This document shows positions 31,790 to 42,232 of a stretch of DNA of 64,000 bases, one piece after another (the first letter of the stretch is position 1; the number at the start of each line of letters is the position of its first letter). A program made the translations under genes and the position numbers. Origin of the DNA: Entoloma clypeatum. Its lineage: Eukaryota; Basidiomycota; Agaricomycetes; Agaricales; Entolomataceae. The stretch is from contig OY751496.1 in the NCBI GenBank assembly GCA_963565915.1, forward strand, positions 2,418,001 through 2,482,000, read 5' to 3'. The notes under the pieces are model-generated. The model was not told the DNA's origin, did no database searches, and was given only the letters and a program-made list of their open reading frames with translations.

Positions 31790-33379
31790 TCACTTAGCCT
31801 TGAGAGGCCTGTAGTATGCGAAGTCTTTAAACTCATGGGTAAAGTGTAATGATGCGCCGGAATCTAAGATCCACTGAGCGCGTTCTCTCTCTTTGCAGTG
31901 TGTGCAGGACGCGAAATGTTTGATATATTTTTTGTACAGATCATCGCTAAAGAGATCTATACTATCTGCATTGGTACTGGCTAATATATATTCAAACGTC
32001 TGTGCGTGATTATTAGCGTTTCCCATTTGGTCAAGTTTGAGAGAGGAATGTGACAAACCGTCAAGTTCAATCAGCCCATCTTCAAATTGCTCAGGCCCCA
32101 TCCGCTCGCTTTGATGGTCTATGTCCATCATCCTAAGGGTTTGGTCCAGCGGCGGAGTAACTCGACGCTGCTTGGACGGTCTTTCGTCTTCTTCTGGGAT
32201 AATTGTATCCAGAATGCAGAGGTTTGACCCTGAGGGGCGAGCACCAATGCCGCGCGCGAGTTTGCGAACATGGTCATTCTTTTTCCACACGGACGGCTTT
32301 CCAGATGGAAGTCCGGTGTACTGGGAAGGAGGCGGGTTCATCCGTTGCAGGAGCGACTGCATTTTTGCGGAATTGGGCTGGGCGGTACTTAACGTTTTCC
32401 CGCGGCCAGTGACGGTGGTGAAGGATGGTGCCGGAAGAGGAGGGAAGTGGATGGCGGGAGCAACAAACTCAACCGCCTCTTCCACCTGGTCGGACGCGTT
32501 GTCCGCAGTGTTGGCGCTTTTCTTCTGGTTGCGCCAGCGTCCTTTTCCCTTCTTCTTTTCAGAAGCGGTACTTGGGTCAGTCGAGTTAGGCTGCTCGTCA
32601 GCGTCATTCTGCGAGGTACTCGGCTTTTGCTGCTTTTCCCATTTGGGGTCCTGTCCCTTGCGCTTTGTACCGGAAATTTTCTTGGCCTGCTCATTGGACG
32701 CACGAGTAGACCCGATCGAGTACTTGCGCCGGTATTCAGAGATGATGCTATCGGCAACGGCTTTGTAAGTAAAATCATCGGCGTCGTAGACCTGGAAGAG
32801 AGCAGTAGAGAGTGACGACCAGGAGTCGGGAATCGCGTTGGCCAGGATCATTGCCTGCATCAGATCGGGAACGTCGAAGTTTGAATCGGCGAGCCGGGCG
32901 AAAAGGGATCCCAGGCGTTCGATTTCAGGCACGGGGTCGCGTCCAGACAGTTTGTATGTGGCGGCGGCCTTGAAGTTGCCGAAGATGATGGCCGGGGATA
33001 CCTTGGAATAGGCATCTTTTAACGCTTCCCATGCTTCAAGGGCCGAGGTGGTGTCCTTGATGTGGCGCCTGATCGGCTCGGAGACCTTTAGGCGTATCGC
33101 CCCAAGAGCTACGTCGTCGTCCCTGATCCAGGCTTTCTCTTCTTTGCGGAAGCCGGGCTGGTCAACCGTGGCAACCAGCACAGGGGGAGCAGCAGCAGTG
33201 GCTCCAGGGGTGGAGACCGTGGTGGTGAAATCGGCGATGACAGGGCGGACGATGTCGCCAGAAACAATGCGCCAAACTCCTTGATGGAGGAGGTAGGACT
33301 TCATCCTTTCGGCCCAGCTTTGGTAGTCGATGCCGTCAAAGGTGGTGATGGTGTCCATGGCGGAGCGAGAGGTAGACAT
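31790..33379 (-). CDS. copia Gag and start of protease
   Basis: 529 codons from ATG at 33379. Residues about 85-230 form a copia Gag (UBN2-like) domain with AWIRDDDVALGAIRLKV and LEAWEALKDAYSK. A Lys/Ser/Asp-rich linker follows. The protease active site DSGASLHFT lies near residue 505, and a His/Cys pair (HFASCTHCK) precedes it. I see no CCHC knuckle. The frame is closed by TGA at 31790, after which the same frame goes on into pre-integrase sequence, so the stop is probably a mutation. Confidence 0.88.
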   Translation of the reverse strand: MSTSRSAMDTITTFDGIDYQSWAERMKSYLLHQGVWRIVSGDIVRPVIADFTTTVSTPGATAAAPPVLVATVDQPGFRKEEKAWIRDDDVALGAIRLKVSEPIRRHIKDTTSALEAWEALKDAYSKVSPAIIFGNFKAAATYKLSGRDPVPEIERLGSLFARLADSNFDVPDLMQAMILANAIPDSWSSLSTALFQVYDADDFTYKAVADSIISEYRRKYSIGSTRASNEQAKKISGTKRKGQDPKWEKQQKPSTSQNDADEQPNSTDPSTASEKKKGKGRWRNQKKSANTADNASDQVEEAVEFVAPAIHFPPLPAPSFTTVTGRGKTLSTAQPNSAKMQSLLQRMNPPPSQYTGLPSGKPSVWKKNDHVRKLARGIGARPSGSNLCILDTIIPEEDERPSKQRRVTPPLDQTLRMMDIDHQSERMGPEQFEDGLIELDGLSHSSLKLDQMGNANNHAQTFEYILASTNADSIDLFSDDLYKKYIKHFASCTHCKERERAQWILDSGASLHFTHEFKDFAYYRPLKAK

Positions 33380-33740
33380 TGTGAATGAATCTAAAAAGGG
33401 TTCTCAATCAGTGATGTGTTATAAATATGATTCGAGAAAACAATTGAATGATTCCTTATGACATATTCCCTTCAGGAATAGCGGTCATGGGAAAACCCTT
33501 TATATGTCAGAAACGTATAAGGTGCGATCAACGTTTCCACATGGAGTGTACTATGTCAATCCCCTTAGGGACGCCTCATGACAGGTACTTGTCGTAATGA
33601 CGTTCCCAGGTTCATATGTGAAGAAGTAAGACTCAGAACCTAGATCTTTTGATCGGTTCTTTGCCAACCAGGGTAGAGTGGGCAGGTACTCGCTGTTGCC
33701 AGCGTTTCCCAAGTCCCTCTGCTATCCGGGGCCCATAACC
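33380..33740 (-). other. copia leader between 5' LTR and gag
   Basis: Untranslated leader of 361 bp; contains the primer-binding position next to the LTR and no long ORF. Confidence 0.6.
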
Positions 33741-34049
33741 TGTTGAAGTTCCACCTGGGCGCTAGCCACAGATGTACTGAGCAACACAGCTACAGTGGAA
33801 GTACTCTACATAACCGTTCTAGCCACTTACATGGTTTGGAGGGGTGAGGCTGGTGAGAGCGGTTGAGGCTGGTAAGAGCGATGGAGCTGGTTAAGAGTCA
33901 AGAGACAACTTGTTGGTATTGACAGTTTCCTGGTCTTATATACCGTACTACTGTTTGTACCAACCAAACAAGTATGTAATGAAGATATGTAAAGGTCACG
34001 TGATGTAATCTAATCTAATCTAATCTACGTGATGGGAAAAGTTTCAACA
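33741..34049 (-). repeat. copia 5' LTR
   Basis: 309 bp, matching the other LTR throughout as read by eye. The leader after it starts GGTTATGGGCCC on the minus strand, the expected primer-binding position; the matching tRNA was not identified. Confidence 0.94.
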
Positions 34050-34098
34050 TTCATCACTTGTATTTATCTCTTAAAGTGTACTAAAGCATGAAACAGTG

Positions 34099-34800
34099 TG
34101 TCAGTTCTGCAGAAACCTTCAAATATTACACTTTATCTCCAAAGATCTTTGAAGCCATAACTTCAGCTCCATAGGACAAGCTGCAACAAGCTGCAACAAA
34201 TTTCGGGAAAAATCGGTGTTTGCTGATGTCCCTACTCCCGATCATTGCTCATCATTCATATGTCTCGTTTTATCTCTTATTTCATATCTCACTTTACTAT
34301 TTATCCAACTAGCTTGCAGGGGAATCCTTAGAACCTTCTCTTTGGATTTCCCTTGCAAGGTATGTGTTGTATTACTTATCAGACTGCTCAATCTAAACTT
34401 TGGATTTCCCTTGCAAGCATCTGAGTTTGAGTCTTGGATCATAAGGTTGCCCTTACAGTAGAAAGTTCTCATCTAATTGGACCGGGTACAATTGCATCAT
34501 TGTCACAATTCCGCGCTTCGGAGTAGCTTCATCTGTGTTTCACTCCGATACATCTCCCACATCACACATTTGGTGAGCAGCAGACCTAGAATTAGAATGT
34601 CATGAAAGAAATAAAATAAGGAAAATACCTGTAATTATGATGAACCCCTTTATATAGTTAGATTAGAGTCCTCAGGGTTTGTGAGTGAATGGATCAAAGC
34701 TAATTTCAACACATTGAAAAGACTGCTATGAGCATTCTGTTGTCTCAGCATGTGGCATCTGTAGAGGAGAAAATAACTACATGTAACCTTGGCATCAAGC
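34099..34800. other. non-coding stretch with a short direct repeat
   Basis: CTTTGGATTTCCCTTGCAAG occurs twice (about 34339 and 34400). Otherwise nothing recognised. Confidence 0.45.
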
Positions 34801-35490
34801 ATCAAGCACTCCAGCACTTACAATTGTGCACAGGATTTGGGTAGTCTATAAATCCTGTCTGGTAATGTAACCTTTGTCGTGATTGATGACATGCACCAGC
34901 CACCCCAAGACTTACAAACACATCCATCATTTGAGAATCGCACCATACATACCATTAGGGATAATCAATGTTGGTGTTGGTATCAAACATCAAGCACCTC
35001 AGCACTTACAAATGTGCACAGGACTTGGGTAGTCTATAAATTCTGTCTGGTAATATAACTTTTGTCAGGATTGGTGGCACATGTCAACCATCCAAAGACT
35101 TACAAACACATCCATCATTTGAGAATTCCGCCATGCATACTGGCAGGTATAATCAATGTTGGTGTTGATACCAAACATCAAGCACCTCAGCACTTACAAA
35201 TGTGCACAGGATTTGGGTAGTCTATAAATCCTGTCTGGTAATGTAACCTTTGTCGTGATTGATGACATGCACCAGCCACCCCAAGACTTACAAACACATC
35301 CATCATTTGAGAATTCCACCATACATACCATTAGAGATAATCAATGTTGGTGTTGGTATCAAACATCAAGCACCTCAGCACTTGAAAATGTGTGCAGGAT
35401 TTGGATAGTCTATAAATCCTGTCTGGTAATGTAATTTTTGTCATGATTGATGACATGTACCAGCCACCCCAGACTTACAAACACATCCAG
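34801..35490 (+). repeat. tandem repeat, four units of 188 bp
   Basis: ATCAAGCAC marks unit starts at 34801, 34989, 35177 and 35365, exactly 188 bp apart. Units share TGTGCACAGGATTTGGGTAG and GTCTATAAATCCTGTCTGG and differ by scattered substitutions. The fourth is incomplete. Confidence 0.93.
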
Positions 35491-35725
35491 GCAGCAGTAA
35501 TGCTTGCTGCTCATGTAGTCCTAGTTCAAATTGATAAGTTAACACAAGTATTGGTCTTACAATGGTCAATCTAATGTTCCAGCAGGCTGTAAACCCATGC
35601 AACAGTGACTCAGCCATGATAACAAATAGATGGGATGACAAATGGCAATTTATTTCATGGAACTGATGCAGTAGTAGTATGTGGTAATATCTAATGATAA
35701 CGAGATGATAACGAGATAGCAAGGT

Positions 35726-37138
35726 CTACCCATTGTTCGCAGAAGCACGCTTCACTCTCATTGCTGCTATATGGGCACGAGCACTGTTCTGAAGGTTTTG
35801 AGGTTGACGAGATGAGGAGGGGAAGACTAGACTGGAATGAATAATTATTAGACTAGTCTCAAGGTTAAAGAACTGATTTACTTGTTCCACCACTGGTTCA
35901 ATGCTTTCCAATCTTCTTGCTCTGCCTCATCTTCCAAGACCTCAAGAATAGACAGGTAAAAGCGTTCTGAATCAGTGGCCAAATCAGACTTGGAGAAGAC
36001 CGAAGAGCTGCTCAAGACAAAGCGAACCTCAAAAAAGAATATGAGCCTCATGAAAGGAAGTATGCGCCGGAAAGACAAACTTGGGTAGCAATGTATGCAA
36101 GAGATGCAGGTGTTACTTCAGTCATTCCATGTATGCGAGCATTTCCAGATCGCGTTGCTTTGGGTTCTTTGTCAACGGAACTGGGAGAGGTAAAGATGTG
36201 CTTAAAAGCCTGGCAGCAGGAGATGAAGAAAACAATAAGGACTTTAGGATGAGAATAAACACACCATAACCATCAGATCACTGCGAAGGAGTCCTTTCCA
36301 TGGGCTTTCAGGATCGAACTCATACCCTTCATAGATAAAAATGGGCCATTGGTCGCCAGAGACAGTCAGCTCCGACGACTTTAATTGTCGTTGTATACTG
36401 TCGTTGAAGGGTGTCATAACCGTAGAGCAGCAGTTCAGATCAGATGAACTCACTCGGCATCCTTCCACTGATAGTCTGTAGGGCACAGCAGAGACCCAGT
36501 CAACGGGTGCTGGAACCCCCGGTCAGATTTGTTGTTGCGCGCCAAAGCGGGCCTCAAGGCCTCTCCTTGCGGAGTTATCCAGTCCAAAATGGGACCTTTT
36601 AATCCCTTTGTGTCATCAGCTCTGGCACCAGAAGCCCCTTTCTGGAGCTATAGATCCCATGAGATGCTGCGTCTTTCTACAGTGCATGGAAAGCACTCAC
36701 TAGCTTGGCGATGTGTGCGAGGTCCTCGTCCGACCTTTCTTCAGCCATGAGCCACGCTTCAAGACGAGGTATCATGTCGAGGAGCTGTCGATACACCTTA
36801 TGTTCTCGTGCTTCTCTGAGTTGAGAGACGGGATGAGAAATCGTGAAAGCAGACGCGGCGAAACAAACTTACTCAGGAGATAGGACCATGCTGGGGTTCT
36901 CGTATAGAGCATCCTCGCGTATAAGCCCCTTCTCCAAAAGTGTTTGAATGCGACAGAAGGCGTGAATCGTACGGCCGAAATGTCGACCATGGTGAATGAA
37001 TGGGTCAGTCTTCGATCTAAGAGAGAAAATGAGTTTTAAGGTGAAAAAATCAAGTTGAGAACCGCACGGCCTTTTTCTTGGGCCCAACGTAAGGGCATCG
37101 TCTTCCAAGGGACGTTTCGCAGTTCCGCTTGCGCTCAT
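35726..37138 (-). CDS. DUF6698-like protein, multi-exon
   Basis: Start ATG at 37136-37138 (MSASGTAKRPLEDD). Joining exons across short GT-AG introns gives a continuous protein: KTDPFIHHGRHFGRTIHAF, RQLLDMIPRLEAWLMAEE, then GARADDTKGLKGPILDW with SDRGFQHPLTGSLLCP, DQWPIFIYEGYEFDPESPW, the ARIHGMTEVTPASLAYIATQ segment, VRFVLSSSSVFSKSD with SFYLSIL-like text, and a last exon ending ASANNG at 35726. This order is that of the basidiomycete DUF6698 family (function unknown) as I remember it. Introns include about 36664-36716 and the last one at about 35823-35879. One exon junction near 36450 is unresolved. Confidence 0.7.
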
Positions 37139-37375
37139 ATCGAAGGCCCAAGCGAGGGGGAGACATATGAAGGTACAGTAGAATTTAAAAAGCCTTAAGT
37201 AACACTGCGATGCGCAGGGCTACCTGGGAACGTACAAAATCAGTCATGGACCTTTAACGAAGTTAAAGGGACCAAACATTAAGGACTGAAACCCTTAAAC
37301 AAGGTTAAGGGACTCGGACCCTTTATTCAGTATCACTTACGTCGCGTTGGAGATGGGTGGGCTGGGGCTAAAAGG
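37139..37375. promoter_or_regulatory. shared 237-bp divergent promoter region with palindromes
   Basis: Lies between the start codons of two divergent genes. It contains the palindrome CCTTTAACGAAGTTAAAGG (about 37251) and a second related one, CCCTTAAACAAGGTTAAGGG (about 37292), spaced about 40 bp apart. Promoter role is inferred from position only. Confidence 0.45.
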
Positions 37376-38242
37376 ATGGCACTCGCAGATAACGTCGACC
37401 AAACCAGCCTGTTTCCCAAGCTCTTCCACTGCTCAATGTCTAGCATCCTTCCCACAAAGGCCGCATTTGTTTCTGTAACGAAATGCCTGGAGTTGCTGAA
37501 GGAGAGGGCGGCTCATGAAGACTGGTACCCAGCAGTCTCCCATTGGGATCCTGAATATCAAGAAATCCGTGTCTGGTTCTGGTGAGTTTGTGCGGATCGA
37601 AACACGGAGGGTTACTTACGTTGCTAACGTAGGCCCCAGGGGGAGGGGAGGCGCAATCTGGGGTACGAAGAATGGGCGGCATACCGAGTGACTCGTCATT
37701 TCCGCTTGCCTTGCTGCCTGTGCGGTTTGCTGGAGGATAGGCCTCGGCGCTACGTTGAATGCTTGCTGTACTCCGATAGGGAAAGGAAGCTTTTTGTGGG
37801 TTGTCGCTTACGCTGGTGCGGATACAAAGGTGAGTAATTCTAGGCTTGATGACAGTCTCAGAAGACGAGCTGATACAAATGCCTGAAGTTTGTATTGATA
37901 AACTATTCATCAATCCCAACCTCGAGGGTACCTTCCAGATGCGCCGGATTGATATGGTGGGAGGTGGACGACTTTCAACTTACGGTCAGTCGACAATGCC
38001 AAACCAACAAGATTGCTTACTCACAGCTTAACTCAGGCCAGCAAACTACAGAGCCGAAAGATGGACCAGCGCCGTACGAGCTGGTCATGAAGCAAATGGA
38101 CCTCGAGGAAAACCCAGGGGTTCCCGGAGCATTCTTCTGGAATATGTTTATACAGTGCAGAAAGTGTCTTTGGGTTATGACGGCCAGGCGGTTTGACGCG
38201 CACTACTGCATGGTGGCTCCACAAGAGGACGATTATAGGTGA
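37376..38242 (+). CDS. Cys-rich protein of unknown function, four exons
   Basis: Exons 37376-37581, 37633-37829, 37856-37984 and 38037-38242 join in frame (738 nt, 245 residues), with GT-AG introns of 51, 26 and 52 bp; the 26-bp one is unusually short. Exon 2 has a zinc-ribbon-like cluster, CCLCGLLEDRPRRYVEC followed by VGCRLRWCGY, reminiscent of GRF-type fingers. Exon 4 has CRKCLWVMTARRFDAHYC, a second CxxC plus His/Cys set. No family recognised with confidence; nucleic-acid binding is possible. Confidence 0.6.
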
Positions 38243-38789
38243 GGGCAATGAAATCGAGTTAGGCGAAGTACAGCATTTGGCGTGACATTTAGATATTTAT
38301 TGTGGCAATCTCGTGTAGTTGGCTGAGAAGACTTGTTATTGCAAAGCACATGACAAGCCTATTGGGAAGAAATATTAGCTTAAAAGTGCGTTCTCGGCGG
38401 ACTAAAACTTACCAAAACAAGTCTTGGTCCAAATGCGCGCCTCTCGACGATCAAGCCCATTGATGTCTACTTAGCTGATCTCAATCCAACGAGGCGGATT
38501 TGGTCGTAGACAGCTGGTCTGAGCGGAGCCGGCACAGCACCTCCCCTCGCCCCTCGCTCAGATCATCCACTTCTGACACACTAGCGTCCGTACAGAAAAA
38601 AATCCGCGACGTGGTGAGCCGATCCAGTGCTCGTTCCCAGGATGTAGAAGGTATACGGGGAGAATAAGATGTGCGGTGGGGGCTCGATGGCAGCGGTGGT
38701 CAGGGAGGAGATGGGGGGTATGGATTGTGGGGGAGGAGAGAGGGAGGAGGCACTTGTTTGGTATATTGTCATTGAGGAGGTGGAAATGC
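38243..38789. other. intergenic stretch
   Basis: No coding character on either strand; a purine-rich run (GGAGGAGA) near 38700. Nothing else recognised. Confidence 0.4.
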
Positions 38790-39495
38790 CATGCGGGTGC
38801 GACGATGGCGACATTCTATGGGTTGGGTCTCCTTTCACTTTCGCCGAAGGTTCTGCCCCGACACCGAATCGATTCCGCACATCCAACGCCAACACAAGGG
38901 AATGCCTTGGCGTTCAAGAACATAAGTTGCATTCGACAATTGGAGCTCTGACGGCTAATCGACGATCTTGTAGAGACCCGGCAGAATTAGAGGCCGTACC
39001 AGGATATCGCCTGTGGGTGAAAAGATTTGAGTTGGTCAGACAAATCAAAGATAAGGCAACGATGGGACGCACCAAGAATTTCTACGATTCCTGTGGGAAA
39101 GGAACGGGCTTCCAAGCCTACTGACATTTGGGGACAATGGGAAAATGCATATCATGAAACCTGTACAAACGAGCATGTTGGTTTGTTTGCCAATTGATAA
39201 AAGAGAAAAAAGATACATACACCATGGCCAACAAAGTGCAAGAACAGACAGTGCATACCGTCATTATGTCGGCGAGGGAGCGCGTTTTGCAGGGCTTCAT
39301 TGAATTGCGAGGCGGTGCGTTCGCGGTGCGGATGAGAGGTATCCATGGTCGTTGATGGTCGTTCAAAGTTGCGTTCATATTTCAAACTCCACTGACACGA
39401 ACGTAGGCGTTTCATTGACAATACTTAGTATGTACTATAAGAAGGGTGCTGGCACCGCCTCCCACAACAAACCAAATCAACATCAGTCGTGGTCA
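38790..39495 (-). repeat. Plavaka 3'-end fragment (copy R1)
   Basis: Inverted relative to 58247-58960 and highly similar over about 700 bp. In the second copy the similarity begins at the stop codon of the Plavaka transposase gene, so this is the 3' untranslated/terminal part of such an element on the minus strand. It contains a plus-strand frame at about 38928-39124 (TIGALTANRRSCRDPAELE onward) that is also open in the other copy. Confidence 0.8.
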
Positions 39496-39559
39496 CTAAC
39501 AAGCGACATTCACTCTGCTCGAAGTATTTCCAGAATCGCTATTCTGAATAAGTATCAGG

Positions 39560-41205
39560 GATGGAAATAGCCTTGAGATATGGTCCCACTCACAATACAG
39601 ATTGCAAAACGGCAGCGCGGATTGACATCTTGAACATGGGGGTCATGGGCCAAATTTCTGACTGTCTGAACAGTGCTTGCAACTCTTGAATCAGCACATG
39701 ACCGTGCAAATGGTGAAGGTCCAACGTGCACCCCATCATGTGCTCCCAATCTTTGATGCTAAAGATCCCAGCCTGTGTGTTCGTAATGTAGGCAGTGGTT
39801 ATGAAATAATCGTCCACCACTGCCCAGGGCAACTTTAAGTCTGGATTTTTTCACGGAAGATGACCACTTACCTGAGGGCGGAGCCAAGAATTGTCTGTAC
39901 TGTTGAACAAACCTACCTGAACCACCGCGACGGCAGGCAGCGATTCAAAACAAGTTTTAGTGACAGACGGTTTGCACTCACGGGCAAATTGCGCATAGGT
40001 TATGAGCTTAGGCTGTTTGTTGCTGGTGCTGCCCTTCAGCCGTCCCATCTGCCATGCTTGAGGTTTTGAGGTTGTGGCGCTCTCCATGCTTTCAGTGGCC
40101 ACAGGAGCTTCGATCTGTGAGAATGAGGTGCTCTCAGATGTCTGATGTTCAAGAAAAATCAGGCTTACCGTGGCCAAGGAGCTGGTCGTAGCGTTGCCAG
40201 GAGTAATTTCGAATGGCTTCGGATGACGACGGTTTGCACGTTGCGTGCGGTTTGCTCCACCGTTCCACCCGCTCTCAGGCTGTTGTTGCGTCCCGGCGTT
40301 GAAACTCAGCAGCCTCCTTCCACGTGTATGGTAGACAAATTCTTGCGGAACAACAGGTGTGTAAAACACTACGGTGAAACGCGATCATCAATATTCACTC
40401 AGAAAATCTGACAAATCAGGCTGGACTCACTGGGATGGCGTGGGGACGGGGGGGCCTGGAGCATTGAAGAAGTCAGTGGACTCGGACTAGGGTAGTTGTT
40501 CATGTCACCGTAACCTTGTCGAGACAGTGTATTGGCACCAAATGGCCCTCCGGAGGCGAGATGGGATGTGAGCTCGGACGATGCCCAAGTCTGCCAGTTG
40601 TGGTGTAGCATAGGATCATCTACATATTCCAGATCGCTGTCCTCTCGGAGGGGCAAGGCGGTGGGGGTCGGGTCTGCTGCTGCGAGGTTCTGCGGTAGCG
40701 CCGTTAAATCATCCTCGCCATGACGGTCCTCTAAGAGGGGCAAGGCGGTAGAGGTCGGGTCTGCCGCGGCGGGAACAAAGTTGTCAAATAATAGTGGGCC
40801 TTCTTGTCAGGCACACCTCAAATTACAGAATCGAAGTAGGCCGGGGAAGGATCTTACCTGGGAAGTGGAAGGGTTGGTTGATATCCAACGACCAGTTTGA
40901 ACATGGGCCTGTATTTTGACACTGAGATTCGGACGCAATTGGCTCATCCAACACGCACCTACATCATAGCCGTGACCTTGCCCTGGCCATATTCCAGTGG
41001 CACCCTGATCATCGCCGCAGTCATCTGGAAACAGGCAGCGAGAGGCTAAAGATGTCAGTGATCATCGAGATCGGTCGGATCGGCAGAAGGGAGACTTGCT
41101 GTCTCCGTCACCATGGTCTAAAAATCAGATGCGATTCAGCGAAAATCATTGACAACGACAATAACACGGACCTCCTGCCCTGTTGTCATGATATTTGTGC
41201 TCCAT
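39560..41205 (-). CDS. unknown multi-exon gene abutting the Plavaka fragment
   Basis: ATG at 41203-41205 (MEHKYHDNRAG). Exons then run leftward with GT-AG introns: DDCGDDQGATGIWPGQGHGY, CSNWSLDINQPFHFP, the long exon 40821-40430 (PLLFDNFVPAAADPTSTALP with an imperfect internal repeat of ADPTSTALPLLED), EFVYHTRGRRLLSFN (about 40345), QAWQMGRLKGS with TYAQFARECKPSV (about 40100), and WAVVDDYFITTAYITNT to MTPMFKMSIRAAV (39832-39590). The N-terminal half is Pro/Ser/Thr-rich. The second exon junction is unresolved. No family recognised. The 3' end may be truncated, because repeat R1 starts about 95 bp beyond the stop. Confidence 0.5.
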
Positions 41206-41313
41206 GATGGTGTGTTGCACGAATGATGATTGTCCGTTCCCAATCTGATGAGTCACGCTTTGTCACGTTCGACTTCGCGATATTTCGACAGCTGCGATGT
41301 CTGAGTCGAGTGG

Positions 41314-41861
41314 CTAATACATGAACTCCCCACCATCGTATTCCTCATCCTCATCCTCCTCGTCTGAAGGGTCCCACTCAGGAGCTGTGTACGGCTGAAG
41401 CGAGATTGCGACGAGGCAGGGAATGGCCGCCTGGTAGTCGGTTATCAGTACTAGCAACGTAGACCACCGTAGGCGGTTGGGTTGAACGCGGTCGTCAATA
41501 AAGTCTACAGATTGGCCAAAGAATTAGAGAAGTGGAAGGAAATATCTGGATGGACTGACCTTCCTCCTCTTCCCCCTCCTCCCCCTCCTCCCCATCCACC
41601 CCCAGCCTCGAGATCAAGGAACTGACGAACACGGTTTATATAAACCTACCAAATCAAAGTGAATTAAAATACACAAGGCGATCCGCGGATAGCTTACAGG
41701 ACAGCTCGTGTTCTTGAGGCTGAGTTAGTTGACGAATCTAGGGGGCATATAGTTAGCATAGTTCGGTATCGTTCGGGGAATTGGAAACGTCGTAAAATAA
41801 AGTATAATCACTCCGTTAGAGTGCGTGAATATTATATGGACCTAGCGCGACATACGCCGGA
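41314..41861 (-). pseudogene. inverted partial copy of the Spt5-like gene 5' end
   Basis: 41479-41861 is the reverse complement, at roughly 90% by eye, of 42097-42490, including promoter, small first exon, two introns with splice sites, and the FLDLEAG start of the acidic region. The start codon is ACG instead of ATG, and the acid-coding GAG/GAA run has become GGG-rich. Beyond the homology the frame runs through SLQPYTAPEWDPSDEEDEDE to a TAG at 41314. It is probably a duplicated, non-functional 5' fragment. Confidence 0.65.
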
Positions 41862-41896
41862 GACGCCGACGCGTGAAGACGCGCCCTAAACGTGCC

Positions 41897-42096
41897 NNNN
41901 NNNNNNNNNNNNNNNNNNNNNNNNNNNNNNNNNNNNNNNNNNNNNNNNNNNNNNNNNNNNNNNNNNNNNNNNNNNNNNNNNNNNNNNNNNNNNNNNNNNN
42001 NNNNNNNNNNNNNNNNNNNNNNNNNNNNNNNNNNNNNNNNNNNNNNNNNNNNNNNNNNNNNNNNNNNNNNNNNNNNNNNNNNNNNNNNNNNNNNNN
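41897..42096. other. assembly gap (200 N)
   Basis: Run of exactly 200 N, so the true size is unknown. It lies at the centre of a large inverted repeat whose arms reach to within about 40 bases of the gap on the left and directly to it on the right. Confidence 0.98.
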
Positions 42097-42232
42097 GTAT
42101 GTCGCGCTAGGTCCATATAATATTCACGCACTCTAACAGAGTGATTATACCACATTTCAAATTCCTTGAAAGATACTGAACCATGTTAATTATATGCCTC
42201 CTAGATTCGTTAACTAATTTAGCTTCAAGAAC

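Larger units (their letters stand above)
28268..34049 (-). mobile_element. Ty1/copia retrotransposon
   Basis: 5,782 bp with 309-bp LTRs (28268-28576, 33741-34049) that look identical by eye and a perfect 5-bp target duplication TTCAT (28263-28267 and 34050-34054). Coding strand is minus. A G-run polypurine tract (TATGGGGGGG on minus) lies next to the left LTR. Domain order Gag, protease, integrase, RT, RNase H is the copia order. Two stops and one frameshift interrupt the coding region. Confidence 0.95.
27797..34098. mobile_element. long-armed foldback/MITE-like element split by the copia insertion
   Basis: Left arm 27797 to about 27985 (CACTGTTTCATGCTTTAG...) is repeated inverted at about 28134-28267 and, after the copia element, at 34055-34098 (...CTAAAGCATGAAACAGTG). 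Removing copia restores one right arm of about 180 bp and an element of about 515 bp. The arms are nearly identical. No ORF inside and no certain target duplication. Confidence 0.8.

Noticed and set aside
34801..35490. CRISPR-like array
   Set aside because: Units are full 188-bp tandem repeats without distinct spacers, and the genome is eukaryotic.
41873..42155. Open frames through the N run
   Set aside because: They are translations of unknown bases in an assembly gap.
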